DNA of 64,000 nucleotides from Parelaphostrongylus tenuis (GCA_019055375.1 JAHQIW010005536.1:124001-188000); one strand, 5' to 3'; positions 31,620-44,099 are shown, counted from the first letter of the stretch. A program made the numbers and translations. The notes: generated by a model not told the origin, from the letters alone.

Positions 31620-32870
31620 ATGATGGATTAGACTCATATTAACAGTCAATCGAAGGAATTAATCTCCAGGCGTCTCCGAGCTTTCCAGTGGAGGATGGAA
31701 AGGTACGGCAGCATTGATCATCAAAGATTTTGCTGTATCGATTTGAATTTTGTTCCAAAGTTGCACAATAAAAAAGATTATCGCCTCGATTGCGTATGAT
31801 TTATTTATGGCAGAAAAGAGAAATGATAGAAAATTGGAAGTCTGATGAATCGGACGAAGTCGAGATTTTGCCGCATCCCCCTACACTCTAGATTGAAGAA
31901 TAGTTGTTATTGTTTTTGTTTGCAATTCATGCATAAATTTCCAGTTCTTGATAAGTGCTCAAAAACGTTTTCTACAAATCTAATATGAAGGACATCCATG
32001 TCATTCCAGATGTTCTTCATTTTGTGGTCCAACATGCTATACTCACAGAAAAAACTCTTCAACTCTTTTCACGACGACGAAGCCAGAGGGACCATGCCAT
32101 TGCAGGAAAATACAGACCTATACGGAAACGATCACTATTTTGTGACAGGAACAAGGTTTTAAAAAAGATTTTTACCACTAGACCACAATCGCGCCGATAC
32201 CGAAATCACCAGAGCATCATGCCTGCTTGCTGAGGCATGGGAAAGATCTTCAACTTGGCTGGGACGATAGCTATGACGAAAATTGTGCACAGCCAGGACA
32301 AGCATGCGCGCTAGGCGGAGATTTTGCACGAGTTTTCTAACAAACATCTTTTCGTTTTTTCATATACGGCAACAAGTTTGATATCCTTGACTCGGATTTT
32401 TTAGGCGGTACAAACCAGTTGAAATCATTTACGATAACCTTCGAGAATTTAACGGCAAAATTGAAATGGAATGACATTAGAGTAAAAACCGATGATGGAC
32501 AACTACTCTTCCTTCTTTTGCGGACAATCCTTGCAAACCTTGACCAATTTTGACACCCTTTCATGAAAGTAGATAAAAGATTTATTAAGGCAGTAGAAAA
32601 CAAATTAGTTTGTAATTCTCAAGTCCTACGGTAATCACTTCCAAATTTCTTCCAGCCATTTCTATACTCGTCGAAATGTTAACATGATGGATAGCCTGAT
32701 TCTAGAGATGAATTGAAAAGAATGAAGGGTTTAGAAACCTTGAAAAAAGCAATGATATTTTTTATGAAGATGATAAAGGACACAAAGTACGCAAATAGGA
32801 GAATGTATTCAGGATCCCTGCACAGATTCAGCTGACGATAAAAGATCAACGAGCTGCCTCACATACAAAT
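31620..32870. other. No supported gene
   Basis: ORFs at 31955-32233 (+) and 32337-32603 (-) lack usable splice sites or domains. Otherwise AT-rich unique-looking sequence. Confidence 0.45.
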
Positions 32871-32874
32871 TTGT

Positions 32875-33148
32875 CGTAAATCAGGCGCGCGAATAGCGTC
32901 GTACGTCTTAAATTCAACCGGGATTCGTTTGACAAGAGCTATAAGCGACTGAACCCTATAGAATGTCAGTTGGGTCGCGCAATGGGAAAATGAATTATTC
33001 GCATACTCTATGAATAACCTGAAAGAGACATACATGGTCCTTGGAGACCTTTGAGGAAACGGAACCTATTGAGGAAAATTGGTCTACCGCTGGAATGGAT
33101 GTTCCTCCATTCGTGAATCAAGAAGAGTACAAATAATAGAAGTATGCA
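32875..33148 (+). CDS. Possible two exons of a plus-strand gene
   Basis: First open segment: SVVRLKFNRDSFDKSYKRLN, PIECQLGRAMGK (stop at about 32990), with GT sites near GAAT|GTCAGT. Second: KRHTWSLETFEETEPIEENW, STAGMDVPPFVNQEEYK, then TAA. Both are clearly protein-like, but the obvious donor and acceptor phases disagree. Could be a decayed gene or two different genes. Confidence 0.4.
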
Positions 33149-33178
33149 ATTCCTTGGATCTCTCTAATATTTAGTGAA

Positions 33179-33219
33179 TTCCGGCCGGATAGTTCGGAGC
33201 CCGCGCGGGCACCCCGGAT
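33179..33219 (+). repeat. GC-rich nested hairpin
   Basis: Perfect palindrome GCCCGCGCGGGC (33199-33210) nested in TTCCGG/CCGGAT arms, in an AT-rich neighbourhood. It starts about 40 bp after the stop codon of the possible exon. Confidence 0.6.
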
Positions 33220-33239
33220 GTCTAGTTGCTGGAGCACTG

Positions 33240-35090
33240 ATCCAGAAGAAACAAGAACACGAAATGATTACATGTTTTCCTAAGATACTGTTAGATTAAG
33301 ATAATAGGTTGAATACGTATCATACCTAACTTCCACACCTTTTAAATAAACGTGGGCGATTCATAGACGATTATGCATATTTTCATGAGCTCGCCTAATT
33401 TATATGCGATTTGCGTCCTGCATAAGGCGAAACAAAGATTCGATGTGAAATAATCAACATGACACTATAACTCGTATCTGTTCGTTTCACTTAATTACAG
33501 TAGTCACGGAAAACAACTGGTATACGTAGAATGAAAACTTGAAACCTCATCAATATCCAATGTTACCAACCACAGCGCATAAATTGCTGTGATAAAATGG
33601 CATTTTGTAGCAGTCTGAGACTCGGTACGCTTATATTACAATCACGAATTAGTGAGTCTCGCAATACGATGTTTTGTCGGTAGTGTTTTTACCGATTACT
33701 ATACGGCGTGGAACGTTTCTCTGAGAGAACGGAGGAAAGAAACGAGCGTCTCTGATAGTGAATATTGATGAGGAGGAAGTTCTTGACTTGTATCGTTCTT
33801 GCTACATGAAAAAAACCAGTATCCTCCTTCGCTCTTGCCAAATCATCACATAAAGAAGATTTTAGGTCAGAAAAATCGTAAGTGCTCTAAGAACCTCAAC
33901 GCCTTCAGTTGACGTTGATCGAAGTGTAAAAATAGTTCACAAGTGAGCGAGGTGCTACAAAAATATATGCATCAAGCTCCGCCACATCCGTTCCGCTCAC
34001 TGCACATATCGCTAACAGATTTGCTCGCTTCCTGAATCGAAATAATTGTGTCCACGAAAGAAAATTGTCAAGAAAGAGGCAGTTGAAAACTCCTCGACGA
34101 TATAGTCCACCCCGACAGGACAAAGTCTACTCGGATGGTATCAAGGTTGCAGAATTTTGGGAAATGCTTAGATGTAAAAATGCTTTTTGAAAGAAAAAAG
34201 TTATTGCAACTTCGTTCTAAAAAGATTTGGAAGCCGGAATTCCCTCATAAAGAAGTAAATTTTGGTCGTATTGCTCCTCATTGTAGCGTATCAATTCATG
34301 ATAATTGCCATCTTCTGCATTTATTGATGTACATTTATTGATACACACAAAGTGAAATTCCGAAATTAATTAACGTCATTGTGCTTTTCTGATCTAACTA
34401 TTCCCTTTAGCAGATTGTAGCTGCACAGTCTTTTAGTTTGAAGTTAAGCTTCTATTTTTCGGAAAACTAGAAGATATACTATGAAATTTTTGATAGAGTA
34501 GATAACACTATGCACTTTACAAAGAAAAAAGATACCTTTGGAGAATAGAAAATAATAAGTCGCTGTAAGCGATATGCAACCACGAGTTCGATTTGCGATT
34601 TGTTGACAAAAGCTTCTTCAATTTAGCTTTTGGGACAGATAATATGTGAGGAATCATGCATAGTTATCAAGAAACGAGAAATTTAGCGACCATTCTTAAA
34701 GGCAACAGAAAGTCAGTCTTGAAATATAAAAATCATTTCTTGAAGTATTTAATGCAGCTTCATATACAAATAATTGATAAAAGATTAGACCTCAATTGTG
34801 GTTGTCTAGCAATGACAAATTCGGTGCTACTATCCTCCCAAGTAAGTTTGACACCAATTTTTTGACTAGAGAGGAACGGAGGACATGCTTTGTCTGGATC
34901 TCGGGTCCGCACCGAGAATCATCATTTGACCCATTCCTACCGGTACGGTTATATAATTTCCGTAGAGAAGGTGACTATAGTTTTTCAGACTATTCATAAA
35001 GTCTCTTAAACCGTCTTAAAGCGCTTTATTCCATCTTGTGAATCGAAGAAAAGAAAGATATTTGCAGATAAATATTTGACAACGTTGAAG
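33240..35090. other. AT-rich region; SINE-B scrap at 34800-34890
   Basis: A SINE-B body scrap (TCGGTGCTACTATCCTCCCAAGTAAGTTTGACACCAATTTTTTGAC, minus) lies at about 34820-34866. A plus frame at 33730-33850 (ENGGKKRASLIVNIDEEEVL, DLYRSCYMKKTSILLRS) is protein-like but unsupported. No gene is called. Confidence 0.4.
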
Positions 35091-35094
35091 GTAA

Positions 35095-35223
35095 TTACTG
35101 ATCACTAAGTCTGCTGTTTTTGATGCGACGCTGTGAATAGTTGGTACGGAATGGATTAACCATTACGTGACACTGCCTCAATGTTATGTCATAGAAATCA
35201 AATTGAACGAAAGTTTGGAGTTG
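35095..35223 (-). CDS. Terminal exon of unknown minus gene
   Basis: Acceptor AAACTTCCAG; codes QLQTFVQFDFYDITLRQCHV, MVNPFRTNYSQRRIKNSRLS, DQ and TAA. Phase 0 joins across a 93-nt intron to 35317-35652. Strong reading frame and splice sites. Confidence 0.65.
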   Translation of the reverse strand, partial: QLQTFVQFDFYDITLRQCHVMVNPFRTNYSQRRIKNSRLSDQ

Positions 35224-35316
35224 CTGGAAGTTTAATACGTTCGAAATGTTTACAGACTGATAAATGATGCAGTATAAACTGCAATTAGAATACAAGCACG
35301 CAAGCACTCAACTTAC

Positions 35317-35652
35317 CTGAACATCTAAATAACAGAGTTTCTTGAATAGTGGAGCGCACCATAGCATGCATTCTATTTCACTAATACAATGATGGTTTGG
35401 AGAAAACTTTTCCCTGGAGATTCGATAAAGCCGTGCAATATATTTCCACATCCTCGCCACAATCGCTGGCCGACTCTTGTGGATCGGGGAAAAGTTTGTT
35501 TGATTACGACTGGATATTTTCTCGAGAGCAGTAATTTTGATAGGCATTGCTTCGCTTTTAGTTGAACGCTTCAGTGAAAATGTCGATCTCCTTCTTATCA
35601 AATGGCGAGCTTGCCATTGAATGAGCTCTTGCTCGCACATTGGACCGGTGCC
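35317..35652 (-). CDS. Main exon of unknown minus gene
   Basis: Acceptor TTTGTTTTATAG, 112 open codons, donor CAG|GTAAGT. Sequence runs GTGPMCEQELIQWQARHLIR, RRSTFSLKRSTKSEAMPIKI, TALEKISSRNQTNFSPIHKS, RPAIVARMWKYIARLYRISR, then EKFSPNHHCISEIECML and LFKKLCYLDVQ. Basic, mixed helical; no domain recognised. With the terminal exon the C-terminal 154 residues are known. The intron upstream is about 350 bp. Confidence 0.68.
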
Positions 35653-36003
35653 CTATAAAACAAATCAAACTCATCAGCCACGATGCAGAAGTAAAACATA
35701 AAAGATTGATGCACATAATGATCATTAATAGTGGAGAAAAGATGCAAAATAAAAATGTAACAGGAGTTATGAGTGTGTGTGCCGATGATGGACTGATATA
35801 AGGATATGCTTCAATAAGCAAAAATTCAGTATAAGTAGCTAAAAGTGAGGAATTGAATGAAATGAAACGTTTCTAGCAGCAGAGTGTGCAACACAGCTCC
35901 AATTTAGCAGCAGCTGATCGACATTGTCTGCTTTGTTATCGCAGTTAACGTCAATTGAATGGTAGTGACAAGGAATATAAAAACAGGTCAAGAGCACAGA
36001 AAC

Positions 36004-36039
36004 ACTTTCTAGAGGTGCTTTCCGTCTTTGCATGCTCAT
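36004..36039 (-). CDS. Possible first exon of the same gene
   Basis: ATG then SMQRRKAPLES, followed by GT (AAAGT|GTTTCT) in phase 0, matching 35317-35652. A short basic start; it rests on phase and position only. Confidence 0.3.
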
Positions 36040-36059
36040 CAGATTAGACCCAGACTTGT

Positions 36060-38340
36060 CTGGCTTTTAGAACCGTATCTCTAAAAACTAGGTCAACGTA
36101 TAACGTCATGCCTTTTACCATTTAAGGTGTCGCACATCCCTAATGGGATTTATGCAGTATCTTGGAAAATTTTAGTGTAGGAAGTTCTCAGGATATCCTT
36201 CAAAACTCTTCAACCCCCTTAATTACTTTTATTGCTATGTGTCTAAAGTTCAAAGAAAAAATAAAGATCGGTGTAAAAAAGACATCAATGAGAAGTCTTT
36301 AGTGCCAAAGTACTCTCTCCTGCAGAGTTTTTTTTTGAAAAATCCTTCTGTTAGTTCTTCCTATTTATTGTGTTAGAACTTATAACAACGGTTTTAAAAA
36401 ACGAATAAAGTCTACACTGTGCTCATGGATTCTTTTCAAATGCTTTTTGCTTTTGCCTTTGCTTTAGATCACGCGCTTTTTCCTACACATGGAGAGATTT
36501 TTGAGGCATTCTGAGTTATGACTGCCTTTGAAACCTTTTAATGCTCTTAGTGCTTTTACCCAGTCCATCACAGAAGAGGGGTAGCTGGAAAATATAGCAT
36601 TGCAAGAAGCTTAACCAAGCTTGCCTACTAAGATATTATTTCGTACGCGATTACTTAAATTTCTCGAATTGTTTAGTATCGCTATGCGCTAGAGGTTGTA
36701 ATGAGATTTCTCCGAATTAAAACGCATTCAATGAAAAAAAAATGTTGCAGCAGCTCCTTATCGTGCACATAATGAAGTACTAAAAGCGGTCATCCAAATG
36801 ACCGGTAATCTCAAAAGCCTCAAATAGCTTCATTTTCCACAGTTCTGAATCGTTTTTACGGAACTTTTCAATTCCTTCAAAAAAAAAAACAGTTCTGCCT
36901 GCTGTATAAATGAAAGAGGATCGCCTTCACCAACGATATCTAATTTCTTACAGCATGGAAAGAACTCCTAGTATTATTTAGTTATTTATGAAAAGGGGCT
37001 GGAACATAGGAAGATTTGAATGTGAGTTTTACTCGATTTACACCACACTCCAAAATGCATGAATGAAAAGCTCTCGAAGTATTTAGAAGGACAGTCATTG
37101 CAGCCCTTAATTCTAACATCCTTCCTGTCGATTGTTTCCAGGCCCTCTATAAACATTCAATATAGCATGTGAGAATGTTTGAAGCCCTTTTGACATTAAT
37201 ACCTTGATGGTTTACATAATTTTCGGCAACATTACTATTTTCAAATACCAGTCGCCAGCCCTAACCGTCTCTGTCACTATAATACAAAAAGGCTACAGCA
37301 ATTTTAGATTCAATGCTTCTTTGTTCCAAAAAGATACTTAGAAGTTCTCTCAGCGAGCAAGAAAAATTGGAAAAAACCGATTACTCTGTGATAGAAGGCT
37401 GTTTCAACTTGGTTCGTGAATAGAACAGTACCCGGATTAAAAGCATAAGTTGTGAAGGCGAGTTTGCAGATAGATTAACAACAGCAAACTTCAATACTGT
37501 GCCACTTTTGAAAATTTTCAATGAGATAACGAAGATATATGAAGTTTAAGGGGTGCTCCTACTTAGCTCACATGAGGATGGTACCAGATTTGGTGCCAAC
37601 ATTGCGAAGGCAGTACTTCAGATTTATGTCAATTATTGATGCCAAAATTTGTAAAATCCGTTCTTGCGAGTAAAACTGGTCGATAAAACTGAAGAATGAA
37701 AACAAGGATGTTCAACCTCACAAATTTTGAAGCGCTTTAGCATTATATTGCACCAAATTAGTTTACGAAGTCATAAGCTATAAATAAAAAAACACTTTGC
37801 GACAATCCATCTCTTACAAAAGAGCATGGATTCAACTCCACTTGTGGCATCATAAAATCGACATGGCACCCCTTTGGACTACATGTTGGCTCTCGGGAGT
37901 TACCAGATCACGGTGGAAACTGGAATTACTTTTGCAAGTATTTTTCCAAATGACGAGAATGGCGGAATGGTTGACTTTGAGTTTTTCTGCAGCACCTTGT
38001 GTATTTCTAGTAGATTAGCTTCGATGATCCATCCCTCAAGATTTCTGATGACGTTGGTGCAAAGGTAGTAGCAGTTTGAGTATTGCCAAGATGAGCCGTT
38101 TTGCAATGAGAAGATTTTGAAATGAATGTGGCTATGCTATACAACATATTGATCATTGCTCTCTCAATGTTTTGTTGCTAATGACGAATCATTTGATATT
38201 TATTCCGCATTTATTTTAGACTATGAAAAGGTTGTTGGTTGGTGCAAATGTAAATACGTTTTTGGCACTTCTGCAGCTGCAACTACTTTTGTAGCAACTT
38301 GGTGTAATTCAGCCACACTTATTCAAAATTACATCTAACG
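36060..38340. other. AT-rich region without supported gene
   Basis: No exon was supported. Around 37.85-38.13 kb both strands carry protein-like frames (minus: SSEILRDGSSKLIY; NVIRNLEGWIIEANLLEIHK), which may be a decayed element. Confidence 0.4.
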
Positions 38341-38349
38341 CTTTTGTCA

Positions 38350-38640
38350 GGCATATTGGCAGAGTAGTTGTGGTGCTCGTCGCATGGGGCCGATCCCCAT
38401 TCTCTCCCGCCTCAAGACTTCCCTGCAGACAATAACAAACGCCCTATGAAAAGCCACAGCGAGGGCAAAGACACGCGCTCAATCAGTATTCTACAACGTT
38501 CAAGAAGAAGACGGAAAAATAATTGAATGTTAGAAGTCTGAAATCCGCATAGTGAAAAAAACACTGAAACGAATCAAATAAAAAGCTAAAGAATACTTCA
38601 ACATCAGATGGCGTATCTCAAAAAAATAAGCCGCAAGTAG
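38350..38640 (+). mobile_element. SINE-C copy
   Basis: GGCAGAGTAGTTGTGGTGCTCGTCGCATGGGGCCGATCCCC head; CAAAGACACGCGCTCAATCAGTATTCTACAACGTTCAAGAAGAAGACGG body; TGAATGTTAGAAGTCTGAAATCCGCATAGTG tail. Best copy of this family with 9385-9640. Confidence 0.75.
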
Positions 38641-39061
38641 CTTTTCACCAATCTCATATCAAGTCATGGTAGCTATCCTCCAGACAGTGCTAGACGCAGC
38701 TTGCCAACTGCGTAGCGATGTTTAGTTTGGTTTCTTTATGGTTTGGGATCAGACCAGTTTATGTATTGCGAAACACTACAAATTTTTCTTTGCACTGATT
38801 GCTACACATTCACATGATTCTTACATTTTATTCAACTCTTGGAACCGGTAACATACCTAGCAATCATTACTACATTTCGTCACGTTGCTATCGCTGTTTA
38901 TTCTTTACAGCATTTTTCAAGTTTTTGGAACCATAGTGGATTACTGTGCATGTCACTCTTAGGTACCACATCATAGAAACGTTCGCACTTCAAATCGACC
39001 TAGGAGTATTCTTCACCATTCGCCATTGTTGTCATCTATTCCTTACTCGTAGTTCACAGTG

Positions 39062-39240
39062 AGTGCGTGTGGCGCAGTGATTGGAGATGTCCTGAAACAT
39101 AATCGTTCATTCAACCTGTTTCGATTTCCGTTAAGCTTTTCACCTCCTTCCTTCAAAGTCGACAGACTGGCAGTACACTTATTTGAGAGAATAACTGCAC
39201 AGACTCGGTAGATCGTTAGTCAACGCCAAGAAATTTACCC
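39062..39240 (+). mobile_element. SINE-B, diverged, inside copy 1
   Basis: GAGTGCGTGTGGCGCAGTGATTGGAGATG.., CAGACTGGCAGTACACTTATTTGAGAGAATAACTGCACAGACTCGG.., ending CAACGCCAAGAAATTTACCC. It is the uninterrupted counterpart of the SINE split by the RTE at 44240. Confidence 0.75.
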
Positions 39241-40233
39241 GCTATCATTCCACTTCACAATGGCTCAAGAAGGAAGAAATTTTTGTGATGAAAAAAGTTT
39301 TCCAGTTGCTTTTGGTTGTCCGGCAGAGAATGAAGAAACGCCCCCAAAACTGGGCAAGTGCTTCCATTGCTCTTAGTAGTGATTGGAAAGCTGAAACCTC
39401 GGTGGTCTTTGCAAGTGCTTGTTTACTCACAAGACCTTTTAAAAGACTGCAGCACTTAAAACAATATTATGTTTCACCTGCGCAGCACGATTTTAATCCT
39501 ATTAAGCTTATACTTCGCTGAAACACAAAAACCATGTGAACGTGCAGAGGAAATCTTGTAGATCACAGTCGTACGTTTTATGAGGAGTTTATTTCCAAGC
39601 GGAAAAAATTCCTGTTCAAAGGAAGAATCGCACTTTCCATGTGACTTGCCGAGGCGCATCGATCGATGGCCGTGTTGAAATCACCGCCATCCCCCTGCAC
39701 TTCAATCCCCCACGTCGTAGACTTGCCAAAAACACATGCTAGCGTATGTGAATCAATATTATTTTCTCTGCTGCACTGCAGATAAACGATCTTTCTAAAA
39801 CATAAGTACAGCACTGTGATGGCTAATTCTTACACTATCGAATGATTAGAAACAGTCTAAAGAAAGAACACTATCTTGTGAGAAATATGCGCGCGTGAAA
39901 CACATTTGTTATCCGTTCGCTGTAGCGTTATAAAGATACTTTTCCAAAAACTCGTTGCGTACCGCACTAGCCAGAGGTTTTAGCTTTTATATAACTACTA
40001 GCACTCTTATGAAAAGCTCTTGTCCAGCGAAGGATCGCTTGTTTATTTGCTCCCTGTTAACAAACTTGTACCGGAGTTCTAGTATATAGTTGAAGTCTTG
40101 ATGACGTCTGTATTTCACAGTTTAAGAGACGCTTTTGTGAGAGTGAGACCGTCTTATCCCATTCGTCGTTGTTCTGTTCGCCATAGATCTGTTTGTGTTA
40201 TAAAATCGACTCGCAAACATTGGGCATGTGCAT

Positions 40234-40421
40234 TGTGGTGAAGGTTCAGTGGTTTTGTTGTTGTGATCTGCTGCCACTTTGTGTATCGCAGCGGAAAAGA
40301 GATCAGAGTTTAGTTCCTTTATATGGATTATACCAAACAATAAGATGGACCCAAACAACGGCGTGGTACCAAACAATGTGGTAAAACCAAACAACCATAA
40401 TATACATACATTACTATAATG

Positions 40422-40478
<57 letters not shown>

Positions 40479-41126
40479 TTACGACATAATGTTAAGCGAC
40501 ATATGCCTAAGTCAATATGAGTAACCGACTGATGAGAGGTATTGTGACTGACGATGTTATTGTAACTGACGGAGCATGACTAATCGGCGGAGACCGTTTG
40601 GGGTTGCTATGTTCGCCCCAAAGTAGAAGCACCGGCGGCGAGATCCAGTGGCTGAGTATATAGTCTTAGCAGTGGGGTCATTACTGATTAGATATGGGCA
40701 GAATCCCTTAACCGCGGTGGTGGGCCGAGCATAGCCTAAGTGAGTTTGCTCCGCCAGGCAAGCGCTATGTTCCGCTCACAACTCGAAAGAGTTCATCTGA
40801 CAGTTGTATGAACGCAACCTTATGAAAGCAATTAGTTACATAATAACGAGATTGGGTGAAAGGAACAATGATGGATTAGTGACGATATGAGATGAGGTGG
40901 TCCGGATGGTGTCAGACGACCGTACGGATGATGCCCCGCGATCGAACTGACTGTTGAGGTTGGTGGCAGCTGGGTGCCGCCCTCACCACTTGGACCATTT
41001 CAGTCTAAGGTCCTCGAACCTCTGCTATACCACTTGCTCTTTGAGGTCGTGGACCATCCGAGATGCCCGAATTATCATGTAATTCCCGAAAACATAGCAA
41101 AACTCCCTTGGGAGGTTTGCTATAAC
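40234..41126. mobile_element. 893-bp insertion between TGCAT repeats (solo-LTR candidate)
   Basis: Absent from copy 2, where GGGCATGTGCAC runs directly into the AAAAATTAGTTGG equivalent. Flanked by TGCAT at 40229-40233 and 41127-41131. Contains ACCAAACAA-type short repeats (about 40330-40400), an (AT)n run and a GC-richer right half. The length and 5-bp direct repeat fit a solo LTR, but the ends (TGTGGTG.., ..GCTATAAC) are not a canonical TG..CA pair. Confidence 0.6.
40424..40476. repeat. (AT)n microsatellite
   Basis: About 26 uninterrupted AT units. Confidence 0.97.
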
Positions 41127-41647
41127 TGCATAAAAATCAGTTGGTTTCTTGTTCTTGAGAATTACGCTGGCTTGAATACATGCTGTTGTCACCAAAGTGT
41201 AGAATAGGATTTTGAGCGACTACATCTTCCTTGGCGAGCACTACCAAAGGCGTATTTCGAAGACAGTGAATGCGAGTGATCGATAAGTGAGCAGCGTGGA
41301 ATACGTTTTGAAGAACGTGCACAATCTAGGGATCGTTTCCGTTATCTCCACCCTGTTTCAGCTCTTTGAAAAAAAGCGCTTTTTGCTCTTTTCGAAATTT
41401 TTGTTGTCTATCTCAAACCTCGAAGTTTGAAAAGTATCTCTTTTTAGCGCAAAAACGGCTTGCCAACTTTTCTGTGACACTGAATAAGAAATTATGTTTT
41501 ACCCGACGGCATCTTTCTCTGGACAAAGGTTTACTCTTAGACTTCTAGTGATCACTCAGTAGCTCAAATCTCGCCGATTTTGATCATAAACCTGATCTGA
41601 GAAAGGATTTTTCTGTGCGCTGTAGCAGCCAAAAGAAGGTTGGTCTT

Positions 41648-42001
41648 AAGTATATAAGTAACATCATTACACTGCGAAATAAGCAGTAGAATTACTATAA
41701 TTTCGAAGCATTATATGTAACAATAGCTGTCAGTTTAACGGGTTTATGAAGCGGAATTGCATATCCGATCAAACCTGTTAAAGGTTGGTGGCTGATAGCT
41801 AACCTAGAGATGTTAAAAAATGAGTGGTCGGGCAAATGTGCCTCGGTGGTGTAGTGGTTAGAGCACGCGTCCCCGGATAGGATGAAACGCGGGTTCGATT
41901 CCCGCCTGAGGTCGTGTTTTTGCTCACCACTCCATTCTCTAAGTATATAAGTAACATCATAACACTGCGAAATAAGCAGTAAAAATAATATAATTTCTGA
42001 A
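41648..42001 (+). repeat. tRNA-like element flanked by ~62-bp direct repeats
   Basis: TAAGTATATAAGTAACATCATTACACTGCGAAATAAGCAG occurs at 41648 and again, with few changes, at 41939. Between them is a tRNA-like unit. The block is missing from duplicated copy 2. Confidence 0.8.
41838..41930 (+). repeat. tRNA-like element (SINE-A), best-preserved copy
   Basis: CCTCGGTGGTGTAGTGGTTAGAGCACGC has an A box (GTGTAGTGG), GCGGGTTCGATTCCCGC is a perfect T-arm/B box, ending CCTGAGGTCG; 74 nt. The acceptor stem pairs only partly and the anticodon arm is poor, so a pol III-competent SINE or pseudogene is more likely than a functional tRNA. Confidence 0.75.
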
Positions 42002-42449
42002 TAAAGCGTTTGACTCAGCAAGATTTCTTCCACACGTTCATATGCTTTCGTGCATAGGATTAGGGCCACTTGGACTTAGCCTTAGGCTTGCGGTTATGTG
42101 GCAATGTAAAGTGGAAGAGAAAAGCGTATGCCCACAGAACGATCGAACAAAGTTCTTGTACACTTAGCTTCAGAATCATCTAGAATTATGCTGTTGGATA
42201 ACCTTGATGTTCTACAACGCGGTGGCTTGCTGCCCATGTTGCGAAATGTCATTCACATATCGGTGGACAGGATGTATGCCGAATGAGAAACCCAATTTTT
42301 TTCTGGCTAGAAAAAAGTATATTCGGTCAAAATGCCCAGGTATGAAAAAAACTTGAATTTTGATGTCACAGCGCAGAAGAAGACCAATTCAGAAATAAGG
42401 TGCACCGCTGAGATTCTCGTGATTCAAACTATCGAATGACTACTGAAAC

Positions 42450-43850
42450 AAAAAAAAAAAATGAAAATAAGAAAAGCACCCAATAATTTTTTCTGAAAGT
42501 GAGATATTTACACGAAATCTGTTTGAGCATAGGTGGTGCCAAGTAGCAGCAATTTCCTTGAGCTCTCACAGATAAGCTTTGATTTTTCTAAGTTGTTCGT
42601 TATTGCTCGAGTAACTACCCAAGCGTCATCATCTGCCATAAGTGCAATGCTTTCCATGGTGTTATCACTTCATCACGGACTTGCTCGTTGTCAATGTTCC
42701 CCAGAAAACAATCGAGCAGAATTCACTGGTCTTGATCTGCAAATAAATAACAAAACTATTTACTCAGAGTGATTATTGAAGCATGTCAAATTTCCAGCTG
42801 CTGGTAATAACAGCTTCACAATAGTCCGTGAAGATTTCACAGGAACTGCACAAACAATCAAGTATTATTGGGAGTTATCGATGAGGTGACGTAGCATGCA
42901 GTGTGCAGCACCATTTTTGACAAACTAATCAATCTCTTGCAATTTTCGATCACCGAAATCATATCTCTTCATTCGACTGCTTTTATAGATCTCGCTCAAA
43001 AACAATAACAATGTGAGATTCATATAACATGTCGTGAGCCTTTTGTGAGGTCTGCTATGGCACTTCTATATACTAGAGTTTATTATTCATAGAGTTTATT
43101 ATTCATTTATTTAATTCTGAATACTAATACTAAATACTATTACTAAATACTAATTTTTATATGTATATATACATATATAATTTATATGTCCACTATCTGC
43201 TGCTGCTGGCCTGACTGGCTTGTTGACGGTGTGTGCCTATCAGACGATATCCATTGACTGTTGGATGCTGACAGCTTCAATGTCTTATGTTAGAATAAGA
43301 TAGATAACAGAGCAAAAGTCTCGATGCCATGATGGTGACATGCGCCCCTAATATGGATGGATCACAAAATAAATTCCCGCCTGATGCTTCAAAATTTGCG
43401 TATGACTTAGATTCGTGAATGTCACGTGGTAGCATCTAGCTTGCTATGTACATAATAGAGCATTCGTACTTTCATCTCTTTAAAATCGGTAGATTGCCCG
43501 TGTCTGATCTCTGAAAAGACCGACAATTTCGTGCGACAAAAATCTGCCGACGCTTTAGCGTAGCTTTCCTTGAAAGAACGAGCTCGATCAACATAAGTTG
43601 AATATCTGCTGTCGTGAGAAAGACAAAGTCTTGAAGTAGCAGAGAACACAAAAATAATGTTCATGATTGGTTGATGGAAGCGAGATAATGGAGCTAATCA
43701 AGCATTTCTCAACTTCTTGATGTCACAATATTTTAACGACGAACTTAACTTCACATTCCTCAACATCACTCGACTGTGTTAAAAAGAAGATCGAGGAGCG
43801 TGTTAGTTACGACAAAGATATATTTTATCAGTTAAGCGGTGATGACCTGC
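42450..43850. other. Spacer between duplicated blocks; no supported gene
   Basis: Contains a short tandem of AATACTAAATACTATTACTAAATACT (43118-43155) next to a TATATGTATATATACATATATA palindrome (43158-43180). No exon called. Confidence 0.5.
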
Positions 43851-44099
43851 TACATGATTAGTGCTCGTATTCAACTCTTGAAGCCGTTCACATGCTTTAC
43901 AGTTGATGCTACATTTCGTTACGCTTCTACCTGTAACTTTTTTCTGCCTCCTCTTCAGGTTTCATGGAACTATAGCGGATTATAATGAATGTAAGTTGAA
44001 AAGCACATCATAAAATCTTTTGCAATCAAGTTTGACTTGGAAATACTCTTTAGTAATCGCTTTTGCTATAGTTCATTCTTCAATCGTAGTTCACAGTGA

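Larger units (their letters stand above)
38780..42450 (+). repeat. Duplicated block, copy 1
   Basis: Collinear with 43850-49620 after removing insertions. Matching landmarks: 38900/43960 (GGAACCATAGTGGATTA), 39060/44095 (SINE-B head), 39650/47980 (GAGGCGCATCGATCGATGGC), 40120/48450 (TTAAGAGACGCTTTTGTGAGAGTGAGACCG), 41180/48620 (CTGTTGTCACCAAAGTGTAG), 42040/49220 (TTCATATGCTTTCGTGCATAGGATTAGG), 42250/49440 (CACATATCGGTGGACA). No host gene is recognisable in either copy. Confidence 0.85.

Noticed and set aside
31955..32233. 92-codon plus ORF as a gene
   Set aside because: No splice sites, no domain, and composition expected from AT-rich DNA.
40525..40560. CTGATGAGAGG.. as another hammerhead
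   Set aside because: No GAAA at the right distance and no stem I partner.
41838..41930. Functional tRNA gene
   Set aside because: The T-arm is perfect and A/B boxes are present, but acceptor and anticodon arms pair poorly and the unit is one of about 16 diverged repeats.
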